Positions 50,201-61,997 of a stretch of DNA of 64,000 nt are shown here, piece by piece. Made by a program: the position numbers and the translations under genes. The stretch covers positions 62,001 to 126,000 of the forward strand of contig JADGJP010000045.1 in NCBI GenBank assembly GCA_027603065.1, in the 5' to 3' direction. The DNA comes from Geranomyces variabilis. Taxonomy: Eukaryota > Chytridiomycota > Chytridiomycetes > Spizellomycetales > Powellomycetaceae. Each line of letters starts with the position of its first letter. Position 1 is the stretch's first letter. The notes under the pieces are model-generated. The model ran no database searches. It was not told the DNA's origin and saw only the letters and a list, made by a program, of their open reading frames with translations.

Positions 50201-51180
50201 CTTACAAGCATGTTGTTGATGAAAAACGCAACAAATCTATGGTGGACATTTTTTTGTTAGCAAAGCGGCAGAAAATGGATCGCGGAAGTTCCGAAAAGAA
50301 CACCTACCGAATCGTGCTTATTGAACTCATATCCGCAACCATGTTTTCCATCATCTTCACAAGCTGGACCTGCGTGTCGACTGTCACCTCTTCGATGGAA
50401 AGATTCCGATGCTTACGCGCCGCCTTCTTCCAGTTCTCAGATCCGGGAGGAATGTTGGAGTGAAGTTGGCGGAACCTTGCCAGAGCTACATTTCGCACCG
50501 CATCCGACACTAGCGAGCAGACAGTCAGCGAAGGCCCGCATCACGATATCAGCTGCAGATCTAGCGAGGAACGCACATCTCTGCGATGATAGGAGGGCGT
50601 TGCGAATTTCGGACGCGTATTCTGGGTAAAAAATCCGAGCACCGATGTAGTTTTGGTATGCTCTCCATCCCTGCAAGCACGAAGATGGAGGTTTCAATTA
50701 GCCAGGTCCCATGCACCGTTAGTGCGCTCAGCGGCGCCTGCACACAGTAGTATCACTGACGATGCTCGAGGCCGAGCTTTCAGCAAGGTCCTGCGCACAG
50801 TGCAAGGCCGCCACACGCTCTCTTTTAAAACTTTCACAGCTTCCTTTCCCGACAGTATGACTGCCTCCCAAGGCTACCATTTTCCACTTTCTGGCGCGTT
50901 TCAAAAACGTACCGCCCCAGTGTAAAATGCAGACGATTCGGATGTCAATCGCAGCATAAAACCCAATGGATCTGATCTGAATCTGCCGACCGTGTTGCCG
51001 CTATGTATATCTCATGCTGTTAGCTGGCCGCTTTGCTTAACTTCTGGACAGCGTGGGCTTTAGGGGCACTTACGCAACATTTGTGCTGGCCGAAGTATCA
51101 GCCGCCTCTGATGCGGATGCAAGCATCCCACCGTGCGAGTCTGACGGCGGATACTTGACGCTGTTATCCGCCTGCGCCAT
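47253..51180 (-). CDS. glycerol-3-phosphate 1-acyltransferase (PlsB/GPAT type)
   Basis: First step of glycerolipid synthesis. Thirteen exons (complement): 51074..51180, 50913..51000, 50577..50670, 50308..50509, 50155..50236, 49986..50077, 49759..49924, 49417..49689, 49092..49334, 48932..49029, 48739..48866, 48131..48667, 47253..48061 (972 aa, all phases close). Acyltransferase blocks: I CHKSHVDYLVLS (His-x4-Asp), II GDNLNMP and GGAFFIRR, III VFIEGTRSRIGK, IV VPMSIGYDKVIE. N-terminal YQNYIGARIFYPEYASEIRN and RMYHQGIHIRESEFVE also fit PlsB-like enzymes, which differ from the yeast Gat1/Gat2 type. A Gln-rich run (Q9) lies near the C-terminus. Confidence 0.9.
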
Positions 51181-51365
51181 GTTGCGTGTGTCTGGTTGAA
51201 ATGAAGATCGCTGTGACTAAGGGGACCAACAAAATGTCGCAAGTCCCACGGTCCCCGAGTCACGACGGACACAAGAAAGTGGCGAGCCGCCGCTTGCCGC
51301 CCGCCGCATCTTGCTTTCCTTTTCAGCCTCGTTTCCATCACCCACATAATACTGCCACTCCATAG

Positions 51366-53186
51366 ATGGTGAAATCAGCTTACTACTCGCAGCTGCCGAC
51401 GGTGCGCTGCAGAGACTGCGGTCAGGTACTCGACTACAGCGCAAAGCATGTCTGCTCGCACATGCCGCCAGACTTTGCCGCTGAACAACGACAGCGCACT
51501 CTCCGACGGGACCAGCAACGCAACGATCAGCAACGTCAACAGCAGCAGGCCCACCCACCGCCGCACAATCCTCGTGGCCGAGAGCAGCACGATCGTTTTG
51601 ACAACGATAACTACTCGAACGGCAGCGGCGGTGGAGGCACCCACAGTCCGCGCGGCAGCCCGCACCCATACTCCGCCGGTCAGAGGGGTGGCGGGAGCCC
51701 TCACCCAAACGTATACCCGCAGGATCAGCACTACTACGGCGGCGGCGGAGCAGACCGAGCACCTCAGTCGCCGCGGGCCCGTTCGCGGGAGCGGCAACGT
51801 GAGCAGCGTCCGCGCCGTGAGAGGAGCCGCGCAAGAGAACCTCAGCAGGAGCAGCATCCTTCGCATCAGGAGCGGTCTCGGTCTCGGCCCAATGTTGATC
51901 GTGCGCCACATGCTGACCGAGCTGACCTGGCAAATATCCGGACCCGCGACCTAGCGAATCCGCATCAACCGCGCGGAGCCAACAGCCCTCATCCAAGCAA
52001 CACCGGCAGTCCAGCCGGCTCCGCTCGTCAAAGCCCTAGGTCGTCTATCGACGATGTCATGTCTGACCTCATTGATGAGCTGTCCATTGACTCGAACGGC
52101 CAACGCATTCCGGCCCTGCCGAAACAACGTTCCAATGCCAGCAACCGCTCACACCGTGCCCGACCGAACTGCGGCGGCTGTGGACAACCAATCACGAACC
52201 CTCGAGAGGCCTACCAGATTCTCGCACTGCAAAAAGCCTATCACATTCCATGCTTCCGGTGCTGTGTGTGTGAATGCTCTTTCGACGAATCCAACCCGTA
52301 TATACCACACGAGGATCGTGCATACTGCGAGCCCTGCTTTAATAAGACCCTCGATATGATATGCGCGGGATGCAATCAGCAGATCTTTGAGCAACCGGTG
52401 TATGCGCTAGGGCGCGCATGGCATGAGCACCATTTGCGTTGCGCTGCGTGCAGGATGCCCATTCAGGGCAACCCATTCGAGCATGAAGATCAGGTGAGAG
52501 CGGGAGCGCAAGGCGTGGGAGCGAAGATGTTGAATCTGCGCCTGGAGGATTTCTTTAGGATTCTAACAGATATTTTCTCCATCCTTCACCTAATCTATCA
52601 GGTCTATTGCTCTGCTGATTATGCGTCTCTCGTTGCGCCCAAATGCCGAGAGTGTGGGCTTGGCATCCAGGGGGAGACCATTTGTGCACTTGATTCCACT
52701 TTCCACAAGGAATGCTTTGTGTGCCAGACATGCAAAGAGCCTTTCCCTGACAAATCTTTCTACGTCGTCGGGCAGGACCCGCTGTGTCGTTTGCACTACC
52801 ACGAGAGGAACAACTCGCTCTGTGGTGATTGCGGCGAACCCATTGAAGGTAAGGACAACCTGCGAGAGTGTGGCTTGTCGGTAAACGGTGTTCAACTGTC
52901 AAGAGCTGTGCTTACATTTCTGTAATTCTCCTCAGGACCTTGCGCGGAAATTGCCGAGCTCAACAAACGCTTCCACCCTGCGCACTGGTGTTGCTACGTG
53001 TGCCGCGTTCCGCTCTCTTCCACCTACTACTCATTTGCCGGCAGGCCGTACTGCCAGCATGACATTATGGAGGTCTATCAGCAGGGAAAGAGCGCTGGCG
53101 GCGGCGGCGGAGGAGGAGGATCCAAGGCAAATAGACGCCAGACTTTAATGTTGGATCTCGGCTCTGATGAGCGGGACCGTAGATGA
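51366..53186 (+). CDS. four-LIM-domain protein (paxillin-like)
   Basis: Three exons: 51366..52493, 52602..52848, 52936..53186 (541 aa, phases close). The N-terminus bears a small Cys motif CRDCGQVLDYSAKHVC (about residues 16-31). Residues 40-255 are Arg/Gln/Ser/Pro-rich and disordered, with RSRERQREQRPRRERSRARE. Four LIM zinc fingers follow: CGGCGQPI (about 269), CAGCNQQIFE (about 331), CRECGLGIQG (about 390) and CGDCGEPIEG (about 453). A Gly-rich tail precedes the end. This architecture is that of fungal Pxl1/paxillin relatives acting at actin and polarity sites. The target is not evident. Divergent from GPAT over 185 bp. Confidence 0.85.
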
Positions 53187-53357
53187 TTAGCAGCTGTCAC
53201 AAAATAGAGACGATTTTTTTCTTTTTGTTTTTGGGGTGCCGTTGCTTCCCCGGAGTACCGGTACTGTATGTGTCATCGCAGGACAAGATCATCTCTGCCA
53301 GCGTGTCGCGCTCGACTGGTCTTCCTTTGCATCGATCTCTCGATCTCCCACACCAAC

Positions 53358-54530
53358 ATGGCCTCCCCTCAGCGTCAACAAGTATGGAACTTTTCGGCGG
53401 GCCCCGCCATCATGCCCCGTCCCGTCCTCGAGCGTGCCGCCGCTGAGCTCGTCGACTGGAACAACACGGGAATGTCCGTCATGGAACTGTCGCACCGCTC
53501 TCCGGAATTCGAGGGAATTCTTGCAAATGCCGAGAAGAACCTGCGCACCCTCATGGACATACCGCCAAATTACAAAGTTCTCTGGACGCAAGGCGGAGCC
53601 AGCTCGCAGTTCTCAGCTCTTGTTTACAACCTGTTTGGCGGCACCGTTGACAGCAGCGAGCGGGTAGCAGACTACTACGTGACGGGCGCCTGGAGCGAAA
53701 AGGCCGTCGAGGAGGCTCAACGGCTAAACGTGCGAGTCAACGTTATCAATGATCAAAGCTCGTCCGAGTCTCTCGCCCCTAAGCATACGTTCACATCGGC
53801 CGAGCGCAAAGCTATGTTTACGCCCGCGGACCGGTGTGCTTATGTTTATTATTGCGACAATGAGACGGTCCACGGGGTGGAGTTTCCAAGCATCCTCGAG
53901 GACGTTCCTGAAGGCGTGCCTCTCGTCTGCGACATGTCATCCAACATCCTCTCGCGCTCGGTTGACGTCAAGCGGTTTGGAGTGATCTTTGGCGGCGCGC
54001 AAAAGAACATTGGGCCAGCGGGTGTGACGCTTGTCATCATCCGCGAGGACTTGCTTGACCGCAAACACCCGTCGCTCGTGTGTCCGACAATGATGGACTA
54101 CAAGCTCTGCGCGAAAAACAACTCCATGTACAATACACCGCCGACGTACGCCATCTACATCTCGGGTCTCGTGTTCGAGTGGATGCTCTCTCTCGGTGGC
54201 ATAAAAGCCATGGAAGAGCGGAACGCGAAAAAATCCGCTCTGCTTTATGCGGCTATAGATAACTCCAACGGGGTTTTCAAATGCCCGGTGGTCAAAAGTT
54301 TCCGCTCGCGCATGAATGTGCCGTTTCGTGTTTACGGCACTGACGGGAAACCCTCGGCCGATCTGGAGAAGAAATTCCTTGCTGGCGCTGAGCAGCGCCG
54401 TATGTTGCAGCTCAAGGGGCATCGCTCCGTGGGCGGCATCAGAGCGTCCTTGTATAATGCTATGCCGCCGGAAGGTGTGCAGGCTCTTGTCGACTACATG
54501 ACAGAATTTGCCAAAACGGTACATAAATAG
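53358..54530 (+). CDS. SER1: phosphoserine aminotransferase
   Basis: PLP enzyme of serine synthesis converting 3-phosphohydroxypyruvate and glutamate to phosphoserine and 2-oxoglutarate. Single exon, 390 aa from MASPQRQQVWNFSAGPA, near the usual 360-400. Landmarks are FSAGPAIMPRPVL, MSVMELSHRSPEFEGI (substrate loop), LWTQGGASSQFSALVYNL, CDMSSNILSRSVDV (Asp that holds the PLP ring) and FGGAQKNIGPAGVTLV, where Lys forms the Schiff base. The C-terminus GHRSVGGIRASLYNAMP is also diagnostic. An in-frame upstream Met at 53268 would add 30 unconserved residues. Confidence 0.96.
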   Translation: MASPQRQQVWNFSAGPAIMPRPVLERAAAELVDWNNTGMSVMELSHRSPEFEGILANAEKNLRTLMDIPPNYKVLWTQGGASSQFSALVYNLFGGTVDSSERVADYYVTGAWSEKAVEEAQRLNVRVNVINDQSSSESLAPKHTFTSAERKAMFTPADRCAYVYYCDNETVHGVEFPSILEDVPEGVPLVCDMSSNILSRSVDVKRFGVIFGGAQKNIGPAGVTLVIIREDLLDRKHPSLVCPTMMDYKLCAKNNSMYNTPPTYAIYISGLVFEWMLSLGGIKAMEERNAKKSALLYAAIDNSNGVFKCPVVKSFRSRMNVPFRVYGTDGKPSADLEKKFLAGAEQRRMLQLKGHRSVGGIRASLYNAMPPEGVQALVDYMTEFAKTVHK

Positions 54531-54681
54531 ACGCGTTCTTTTTTTACTCAGCATTGGATATTCATTTGGTCCGTCTGTACGTATTGCAGAGGATCGGCTG
54601 AACTGAATTTGCAAAAATTGTAGTTTTCTTATGCTGCTGACTGGTGAAAGTGCAAGTGATGTCTCAACCCCCTTCCTTCCT

Positions 54682-54729
54682 CTTCGAAATGTAGAAGGTT
54701 GCACTCTTCGAAATGTGGAAGGTTGCAAA
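54682..54729. repeat. 24-bp tandem duplication
   Basis: CTTCGAAATGTAGAAGGTTG and CTTCGAAATGTGGAAGGTTG repeat with a period of 24 bp between the convergent phosphoserine aminotransferase and Snt2 genes. Two copies only. No function is apparent. Confidence 0.7.
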
Positions 54730-54792
54730 GTGACGAGATTCAAGGACGCCCTAAACCCGTTTTGGGAAGCGTGTCTTTCTCATCGCTCCCTA

Positions 54793-57700
54793 TTAGGACC
54801 GGCGTTTTTCTTCCTGCCCTCCACTGTCTCTAAGTTTCCACATGCACCCATGGCAGACCCAACGCACATCCTTTTTTGTTGCCTTGGGGAGGCTCGGATC
54901 CATTTTGTCGGATGTCGCAGAAGGCGGTCCCTCCGGCCGGTCAGGGGATGAGTTTGCGTCCAATGCGTCCCGGCGAGTTTCGTTCGCGCGGCCCTGCTCG
55001 GTCTTCGCTTTCATGAGAGGGGACTCCTCCAAAGGTAGATTTTCGGCATTTTCGCCATCCCTACTTTTGAGTTTCGCAGCAGTTTGCGACGATGACGACG
55101 CAGACGGTGTGCTGTAAAAAGTCGACGTAGGAATGGTAGGCGCCTTCAGAGTTAATCGAATCGTAGTGCCGCTCGTTGGTCGGATGGGTGGTGCTGGGGA
55201 TGGAGTCTCGTTGCTGATGCTAGGCTGGGTTGGCGCGGGTGTCACGACGACAGGCGCCTTGTGCTTGTGGCTCGCAGCTTTCAAATTGTGCGTTCGTAGT
55301 TCGTCTTCGTAATCGAGCATGACCGTAGACTTGCGCCGCTTGCGCATTCCACGGCCGAGCGTTTCGGACCCATCGCCTGCACCACCTCCGCCCGCCTCGT
55401 TTGACGACGTCGCAGATGCAGTTGGCGAGAGTAGTAACGGCTCTGCAATGTTTGAGACCTTGCGTTTTGAGCGGTTCGTTGGCGATATCGCTGTTGGAGG
55501 GTTTGCCGTTGCACGCTGGTCGGTCGGAGCTGCCGATGATGCGGGGAGAACCTCTGGTGCCAGGGCATGGTTTTGCAACTGCTGCAAAATCACCTCTTCA
55601 TCCCACCATGCAGGCGATGTGGTTTTGGAGCACTGCACGCATTTTCTGCTAACACTTAGCCTCGTCGATTTTGGCGGCTGGGGAACCGCGTCGTCTGCAA
55701 CCGTGGCCGCTCTCTTTACACCAGACGACTTGCGCCGAGCAGATTTCATTTGCGCGTCCGATGATAACGCAGCAGGACCGGTAATCAGGCCATTCGAGCC
55801 CTTCCGCCCAACATATTTTGGTCCATTACTGCCCAAGGAGATGAGAATCACGTTTGATTTGTGGGCTACGGGCGTCGCCGCGGGTGTTGGAACTTCCGAG
55901 ACCGGCGGTTTGACGGACGTATGACACGAGCAGGATGCCTGCAGCGACATTGAGAACGCTTTCACCCGTCCGCCCGTGTCAAAGTGCTGAGGCTTTTCCT
56001 TGTGGTTGTAAATAAATTCATTGAGCCGCCGTGGGCGGCAGTTGACATCGTCGATTTGATCGGCAGGGGTCTTTGAAAAGTACGTGGGCAAAATGACTCT
56101 GGTTGGGTGATGGAGCGAGCTTTGCGCTATGGAGGTGCCGAGGGCCTTCAGCGCGTCGCTAGAAAGCTGTGAAGTCAGATAGTTTCATGTCAGCCACACG
56201 TTAATAATCTGGACGTCCACGAGAACAACTTACAGGCGTTCCTCCACGACGATCGTGTTTGTGGCAGTGGGCCACCGCTTGAAGGTCATACGGTCCAGCT
56301 TTTGCTGTCCGCCCAAGTTCAATCGAGAGATCCCACCCAGCATACCGAGCGCACGAGACATGAAATGTGGTTGGGCAATTGCGATCCGAACAAGTTATGC
56401 ACGCCCCTTTGTCAGATTGCTTGCAGATGACGCAAGTCTAAATCAAACGTAGTTTGAGTTGCTTTATCTTTGCGGCATTCACACAAACCGGAAAGCGATA
56501 GATACCTGACTCCAGCGCTTTTTGTCAATCAAGCCGATGCATTCCACGGGACTGGCCGTAGCAGGGTCGCCAAATTTGACTTCAGGGAGCCATGTTGCGC
56601 AAGATACATGGGCCCAGTTGTTGCCAATGGTCCGCTTCAATGCCGATTCTTTCGGTACGCCGACCATCGGGCACAAAGCACACTGGTATAACTACATAAC
56701 CAATGTCAGTTCGTACATTTTTCAGTCAGCCAGCGTAATAGCCTTCTAAAAAACTTACGATGGAGCTTTCCGGCGTTTGTATATTGATACATCGCGCGCA
56801 CTTGAACTCATCGGCCGTGGTGCTGGTCGGCACGCCGTAACAGTCTGAAAACATTCGAGAGAGCCCTTCTTTAGTATGCGTTCTAAGACGGGGAGATTGT
56901 GAGACACCATCACGCTTACCGCGGTGAACACGGACAGTGCAGTCAATGCACGAGATAATTTCATTCCCCTGATATTCGTACAGGTCCGCGCAAACGGCAC
57001 ACGGGCGCGGTCCCGATGAAATCGGGCTAGGGCTGAGGGGCGCCTCGTCGTCATCATGATCGCGGGCTGTGATCTTAATAGTTGTGCCTTTGGCCCGTCC
57101 TTTTCGCTTTTTGCCCTCCTTTTCATTGGACCCATTGGCTCCCTCGAACGACCGTTTCCGTTTCCCGACTTTTTTAGCGGCTGACAAAACAAGGTAGAGC
57201 AAACGATGAGACAGAGAAGTGAAAGTGCACAAGCGCGAATTCTCGCCTCACCTGTCTCCCGATTGATTTTCTTGACAGCCTCGCTGACCTGACGCTGAGC
57301 TCCGTACTTCAAAAAGTACACCGAACAGGCCTGGCACATAATCTCCTTTTTGCTGTCCTTTTGACGAAACTTCCACCGCTCCGACTCATGCGTAAAGCAG
57401 TTGGAGCATTCCATAATCTTATGCTTCCCTGAGGGCGAAGGCGGAAGTTCGTTTTCACTAAGTTCCCCGCTGATGTTGCCTTCCGGGTCGGCCGCGCCGT
57501 CCATAACGTGCTGGTGACCCTTGAAGCGTTTACTGTAAAAATTCCGGGCAGGCCAATTTTAGTGAGTACTCGTCTGTGCGCAATCTCGGTGTTCTCGATT
57601 ATGAAACAAAGGTGGCACTTACCCGGGCCTATACTTCTTACAGAACTGCGAGTACACAGGTGCGTACCGACGCCCCTTCTTCCATTTGTAAAAGAACGCA

Positions 57701-60615
57701 ATGATCTCCGTCATTTTCTTCGTGGGAACCTGAGTAGGCAGAAAATTCTGGCTTAAAATGGGGCTCAAATTTCCAAAATCATAATCAAAGCCTACCTCTT
57801 TCTGCACGAGATTCAGCTCTGTGCCGAACTTGATGATCCCACCCTCAAATGCTTTAATCTCTGCATCAGTCCACAAGGGCATGCCGTAATCGGCCTGCTT
57901 AAGTTTGAGCATGGCTTCGAGCGCTGTCGGGATGTCGTAATTGGCCTTGTGTAACTCTCGGAGTCCGCGGTCAAAAAGGAAGTCTGACGCCTTCATGTTT
58001 ACGGGCAGAGCATCGCGTATCTTATCAAAGTACTCTTTCACTGCCGGGGCAACAAGCTATTAATCGAAAGAACTCTTTTCAAAATTGTATGATATACTTC
58101 GACTTACTTTGCAATGGAGAGATGTGATCAGGCTTTGAAAAGATAAGCTCCGAATGGCTGACAGACTGGTCTGAATGAACGGCTGCAAACAAGAAGTGTG
58201 AGTGTGTGGTGTTTTCAAGAGGTGGCCGCACGAACGCAAGGAGATATCATACATTCAGGCTCCGCCGGACCCTTGCCTTTCTTTTTCGTTCGGCTTCGGG
58301 CACTGCTTCGTGTTGCTTTCGTCGCCGCATTCGCAGTGGCAGAAGCAGCACTCGGGCTCGGTTCATCTGCGCCCCGGTCAGTTTCCGGCGTCACAGCGGC
58401 ATTCGAATTCCCACTCCGCGGGCCGGGTGGTCGCGGAGTGGCTTCAGGAATGCTCGCTTGTAACTCGTCCCCAACCCTAGTACGTGAAGGATCCGCGTCT
58501 GAATCTCGCGCATTTGATGCAGAATCCGCTAGTGATGATGATGGTCGCGGTGGTGCGCATTCAGGAATGTCTGCTTGATATTCGGCCCCCACCCTGGAAT
58601 GCGTAGGGGTGCTGATTGTGTTGTGGTCATTTGGCGGCCGCGTCGGCTTTTCTGCGCGGTCAGTAACCTCGGCAGGCCGAGACACGTCGTAAGGGAGTTC
58701 ACGTACAGACCGCTCTTCACCGTGTGGCCGCTTCGGTCGGGATATACAATCGGGTATTTCGGCTTGGAACTCCTTTCCAACTCGTGGCTTGGGACGAGGG
58801 TGATGGAGATCTGCGAATAAGTCATCCTGTTGAAGACTTTTACAGGCGTGCAATTCATGCGCGTCAATTAGACATGTGCTTTTGCGCCTAAGGTCATGCG
58901 CGTGAGGAAAGAGTCACATACCTGCTGCTGTTGGTGGATTGGCCAAGCCCAGCGCCTGCGCTTTCCTCGGCTGAAAGTCATGTCTCAGTTTAGGAAGAGT
59001 CTCGATATGGGACCATGAGGAAAAGGAGCTTACCCAATGTGTCGCGGTATTGGGAGTATTCTCCAAAATATCGGTAGGGCCACATCGGTTTCACTTTTGG
59101 TTTATCTGCGGGCGCCGACGGAAGAAGCTCCTTCATCGGATCTGTGTCCAGATTTCATCAGTACTTCTTTCAAAGAGGGTTATTCGATTCGCGCAGCGAC
59201 ATATACCTTCAACTTGCGGCAAAGAAGGGTCCACTGGCAGTCCCGCTTCAATGCGATCATCTTCGCTCTCGCCCGGTGCCAGCTGTGACAACAATGAAGT
59301 GACCTTCTTTACGGGCTCAACCGGCTTGAGCACCGGCTTGCCCCTTGTGGCCTTCTCCAACTTCTTCTCCACCTCCTCCGCATCCTCAACCGCCTTTTTA
59401 TTGCATTTCGCACACTGCCATGCATAGCCTTTTGGCGGTTTCCTGCCAAGCCCTACACAACCCAAATGGAACGCGCCGCGGCACAGCACGCATTTGACGA
59501 CGGGTTCGTCGGGGTTGCACCAGCTGTCGCAGCTGTTGCATACGCGCCGCTCGGTGAAATCTGCAGCTTTGCCAGCTTCGACTAGCAGATACTCGTAGTC
59601 GGAAAGTGCGCGGGATACGTCGTTTGGTAGGTTCTTCGCTTGCGCGAGAGGCACGGCGTCGTAGACGCGGTGTGTGTAGCGGTCATACACTGCGCGAGGT
59701 AAGAGAAGTGAGTTTGTAAGGAAACCGCCATTGCGTCCGTTATCGAACGGCCACGTACATTGGTCGTAATAGAAAGTGTCATCTCGTGATTTCCATTCCT
59801 CAAGGTCTTTGATGTGGTATACATGACGGATATCGCATGTGCCACGCATTGTCGAAATACTAAAAAAAGGAGAAAGCATGTATTGAGTTCACAGCAAAGT
59901 CGTTCAAGCAGCACTGGTAGCAGGCCCGCGGGCCAACTTACGGGTTAAGGTCCGTGTGCATGCTAGCAAGCAAAAGACGAGGATCGTGGTGTTTTTTGGC
60001 GCCGCCGGGCAGCACGTCCTTTGGTCGGTAAAACCAGCCCATTCGCGCGAACCAAGTATCTTTTCCTGGGCTTTTGGCTTTAACAAACTCCATGATGCGT
60101 CCAACGTAGTATCTGTGGCAAAGGCCCGCGATTGGTGTGATCGAAACTTTAGTCCATTTGATCGATGACGAATTGAGCGTCCAAACACCAGCAAATGGAG
60201 GTGCAGGGACTCGTTACTTACGGTTCGTTTGCAGCATCTGGCGCGAGGTAGGCAAAATCTATAAAGATAGCAGTTTAGAGGTTAGGTCGGTGGACGTGCG
60301 AAAGCGGCGGGCGGGGTTTAGTCTTTTTTTTTAATCGAAAAGCTTAATTATAATGGCCGACGCAGAGCAGACCGGTCCGCATTGCGTGATGAGGCCGGAT
60401 GATGGTCGGATATGAAGATCCCAAAACAGTTATCAATTGCACTCACCATCGACCTTGTACACGGTCCCATCTTTGGCGGTTATCTGCGTCGGAGCGGGTT
60501 TGGTGCCCGCCGAGCCGCCATTCCCCGTGCGAGCTTTTGATTTATTTGCAGGCGCGGCGTCCTTTGTCGCAGGAGCTGCCGCTGCTGCGGCGGCTTTACG
60601 AGTGTTGCGTTTCAT
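54793..60615 (-). CDS. SNT2: Snt2-type BAH-PHD-ELM2-SANT chromatin protein
   Basis: Histone-reading protein of the Snt2/Lid2-type complexes. Sixteen exons (complement), from 60447..60615 to 54793..56166; internal exons 60222..60258, 59942..60112, 59207..59859, 59034..59105, 58922..58965, 58253..58826, 58108..58182, 57796..58040, 57623..57729, 57252..57532, 56920..57180, 56759..56844, 56506..56691, 56234..56437 (1512 aa, phases close). Order: BAH (YYVGRIMEFVKAKSPGKDTW), PHD (CNSCDSWCNPDEPVVKCVLC), three ELM2-like RVG-QA-IP motifs, SANT (LWTDAEIKAFEGGIIKFGTE), GATA-like finger (CSNCFTHESERWKF), PHD (CAVCADLYEYQGNEI), extended PHD (CVICKQSDKGACITC) and a split zinc motif near the C-terminus. Exon 6 (44 nt) is the least certain. 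Confidence 0.88.
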
Positions 60616-61997
60616 ACCAGTGTCTGTGGTGTCAGGTGGTGTGTGGAGTCGGTGTCGGTTTGACGGTTGTGCGCAGCGTGCTGTCGATGTGACGGCTTTT
60701 GAGCAGCGCGGATTTGATAAATCACGCAAGGACAGACGGTTTTTGGGCTATTGGTAGGCCGGAATAATTAAAATGAAAAATGTACAATGCACAAAAGAAA
60801 GGCAAAACGCATATGGACGCTGTGTGTGTGGGGTCAGGGAAGGAAACGTCGTCGATCGAGCGGCGCGCGTTGTTGAAACTCAGACAGATTTCCTGCTGTC
60901 CCCGCCAGAGACCTCGTTCTTCGCCAGCTGCAACGGGTGGTTCATTGGTGTGGCCTGCCTATGATCTCTTGGTTCTGTCGGTGGTGGTTATATCGAAGAT
61001 TGTTGTCGAAAGTGGTGGGGATCAAGGGCGTTTCGCCGTTTGGCAACATTTGCGGCGCCAGCGCCAGCGCTGTGTTTCTGCCTTTCTTCCTACTCGAGCA
61101 CAGAGCGGGACGAGAGAGGTTCCTCAATTCGAGCGTTTTGCGTAGGTCTTCTTGACACAAAAGTTATTGATGTATGCTTTTTAGCCGCCCGCTGGATCCC
61201 CAGAGACCACGGTCTCTGGCGGAAGCCCCGCTTGCCGGTGCAACATTAACACAAGTCGCTGCGTACCCGTCAAGCGGATTACTTGCATTATCTTCCTCTT
61301 GAGTAATCCATGCAATTTCATCGGGCAGTTACCATTTTCCTTTTACGCACTTCGCTGTGCACTTTTTTCTTTAACCTTAATTTAGCGCTCCACGGCGAGC
61401 TTCTTACCAACTCGCCGAAGCAGACGGGTAGCACATTTAAATGCCATCGATACGCTCGTGGCGCGACTTTATGCTATCACGCCGGAGGGCCGGGTCGCTA
61501 GTCAAACTTGCAATGGCGAGCGGCGAAATGCCTGTGACGCTCCGCAATTGCGTGCAGCGCGCTGAGCAGTCGCGTGGAGGGGAAGAAAACATTGTTTGCG
61601 GCGAGACACTGAATATGCCGGAAACCAGTCTCTCTTAATTAAACCAGGCAGTAGGTGTCTTTCCTAGTTTTCTTATGTGTACGAGTCGATTTACCATTGT
61701 CGTCGCCTCAAGTGAACACACAATTCATAATTCAAATCACCCAATATGAAAATGACGTCTGAGCCTTCGCTTATTCTCACCCAAGAAGAGCAAGAAGTCT
61801 CGTGGCGACAACAGGCTTGCTTCTGACCAGCAATGAAATGAAACTGCTTGACAGCATCACTCAGATATTGTGACGGTCAGCTAATCGGGCCGGGGTCTGG
61901 ACAGGCGAACGCGTTCTGGTCCCTACCCACCCTGGATCTCTCCTTTGCTGTTCATACCCACACCTGATCCTCGCTCGCTCGTTCGCCACGTTGTCTG
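60616..61997. other. intergenic region upstream of Snt2, nothing recognised
   Basis: About 1.4 kb. Open frames at 60773-61160 are short and overlap on both strands. A small perfect hairpin AGAGACCACGGTCTCT lies at 61203-61218. No protein, tRNA or repeat family is recognised. Confidence 0.4.
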
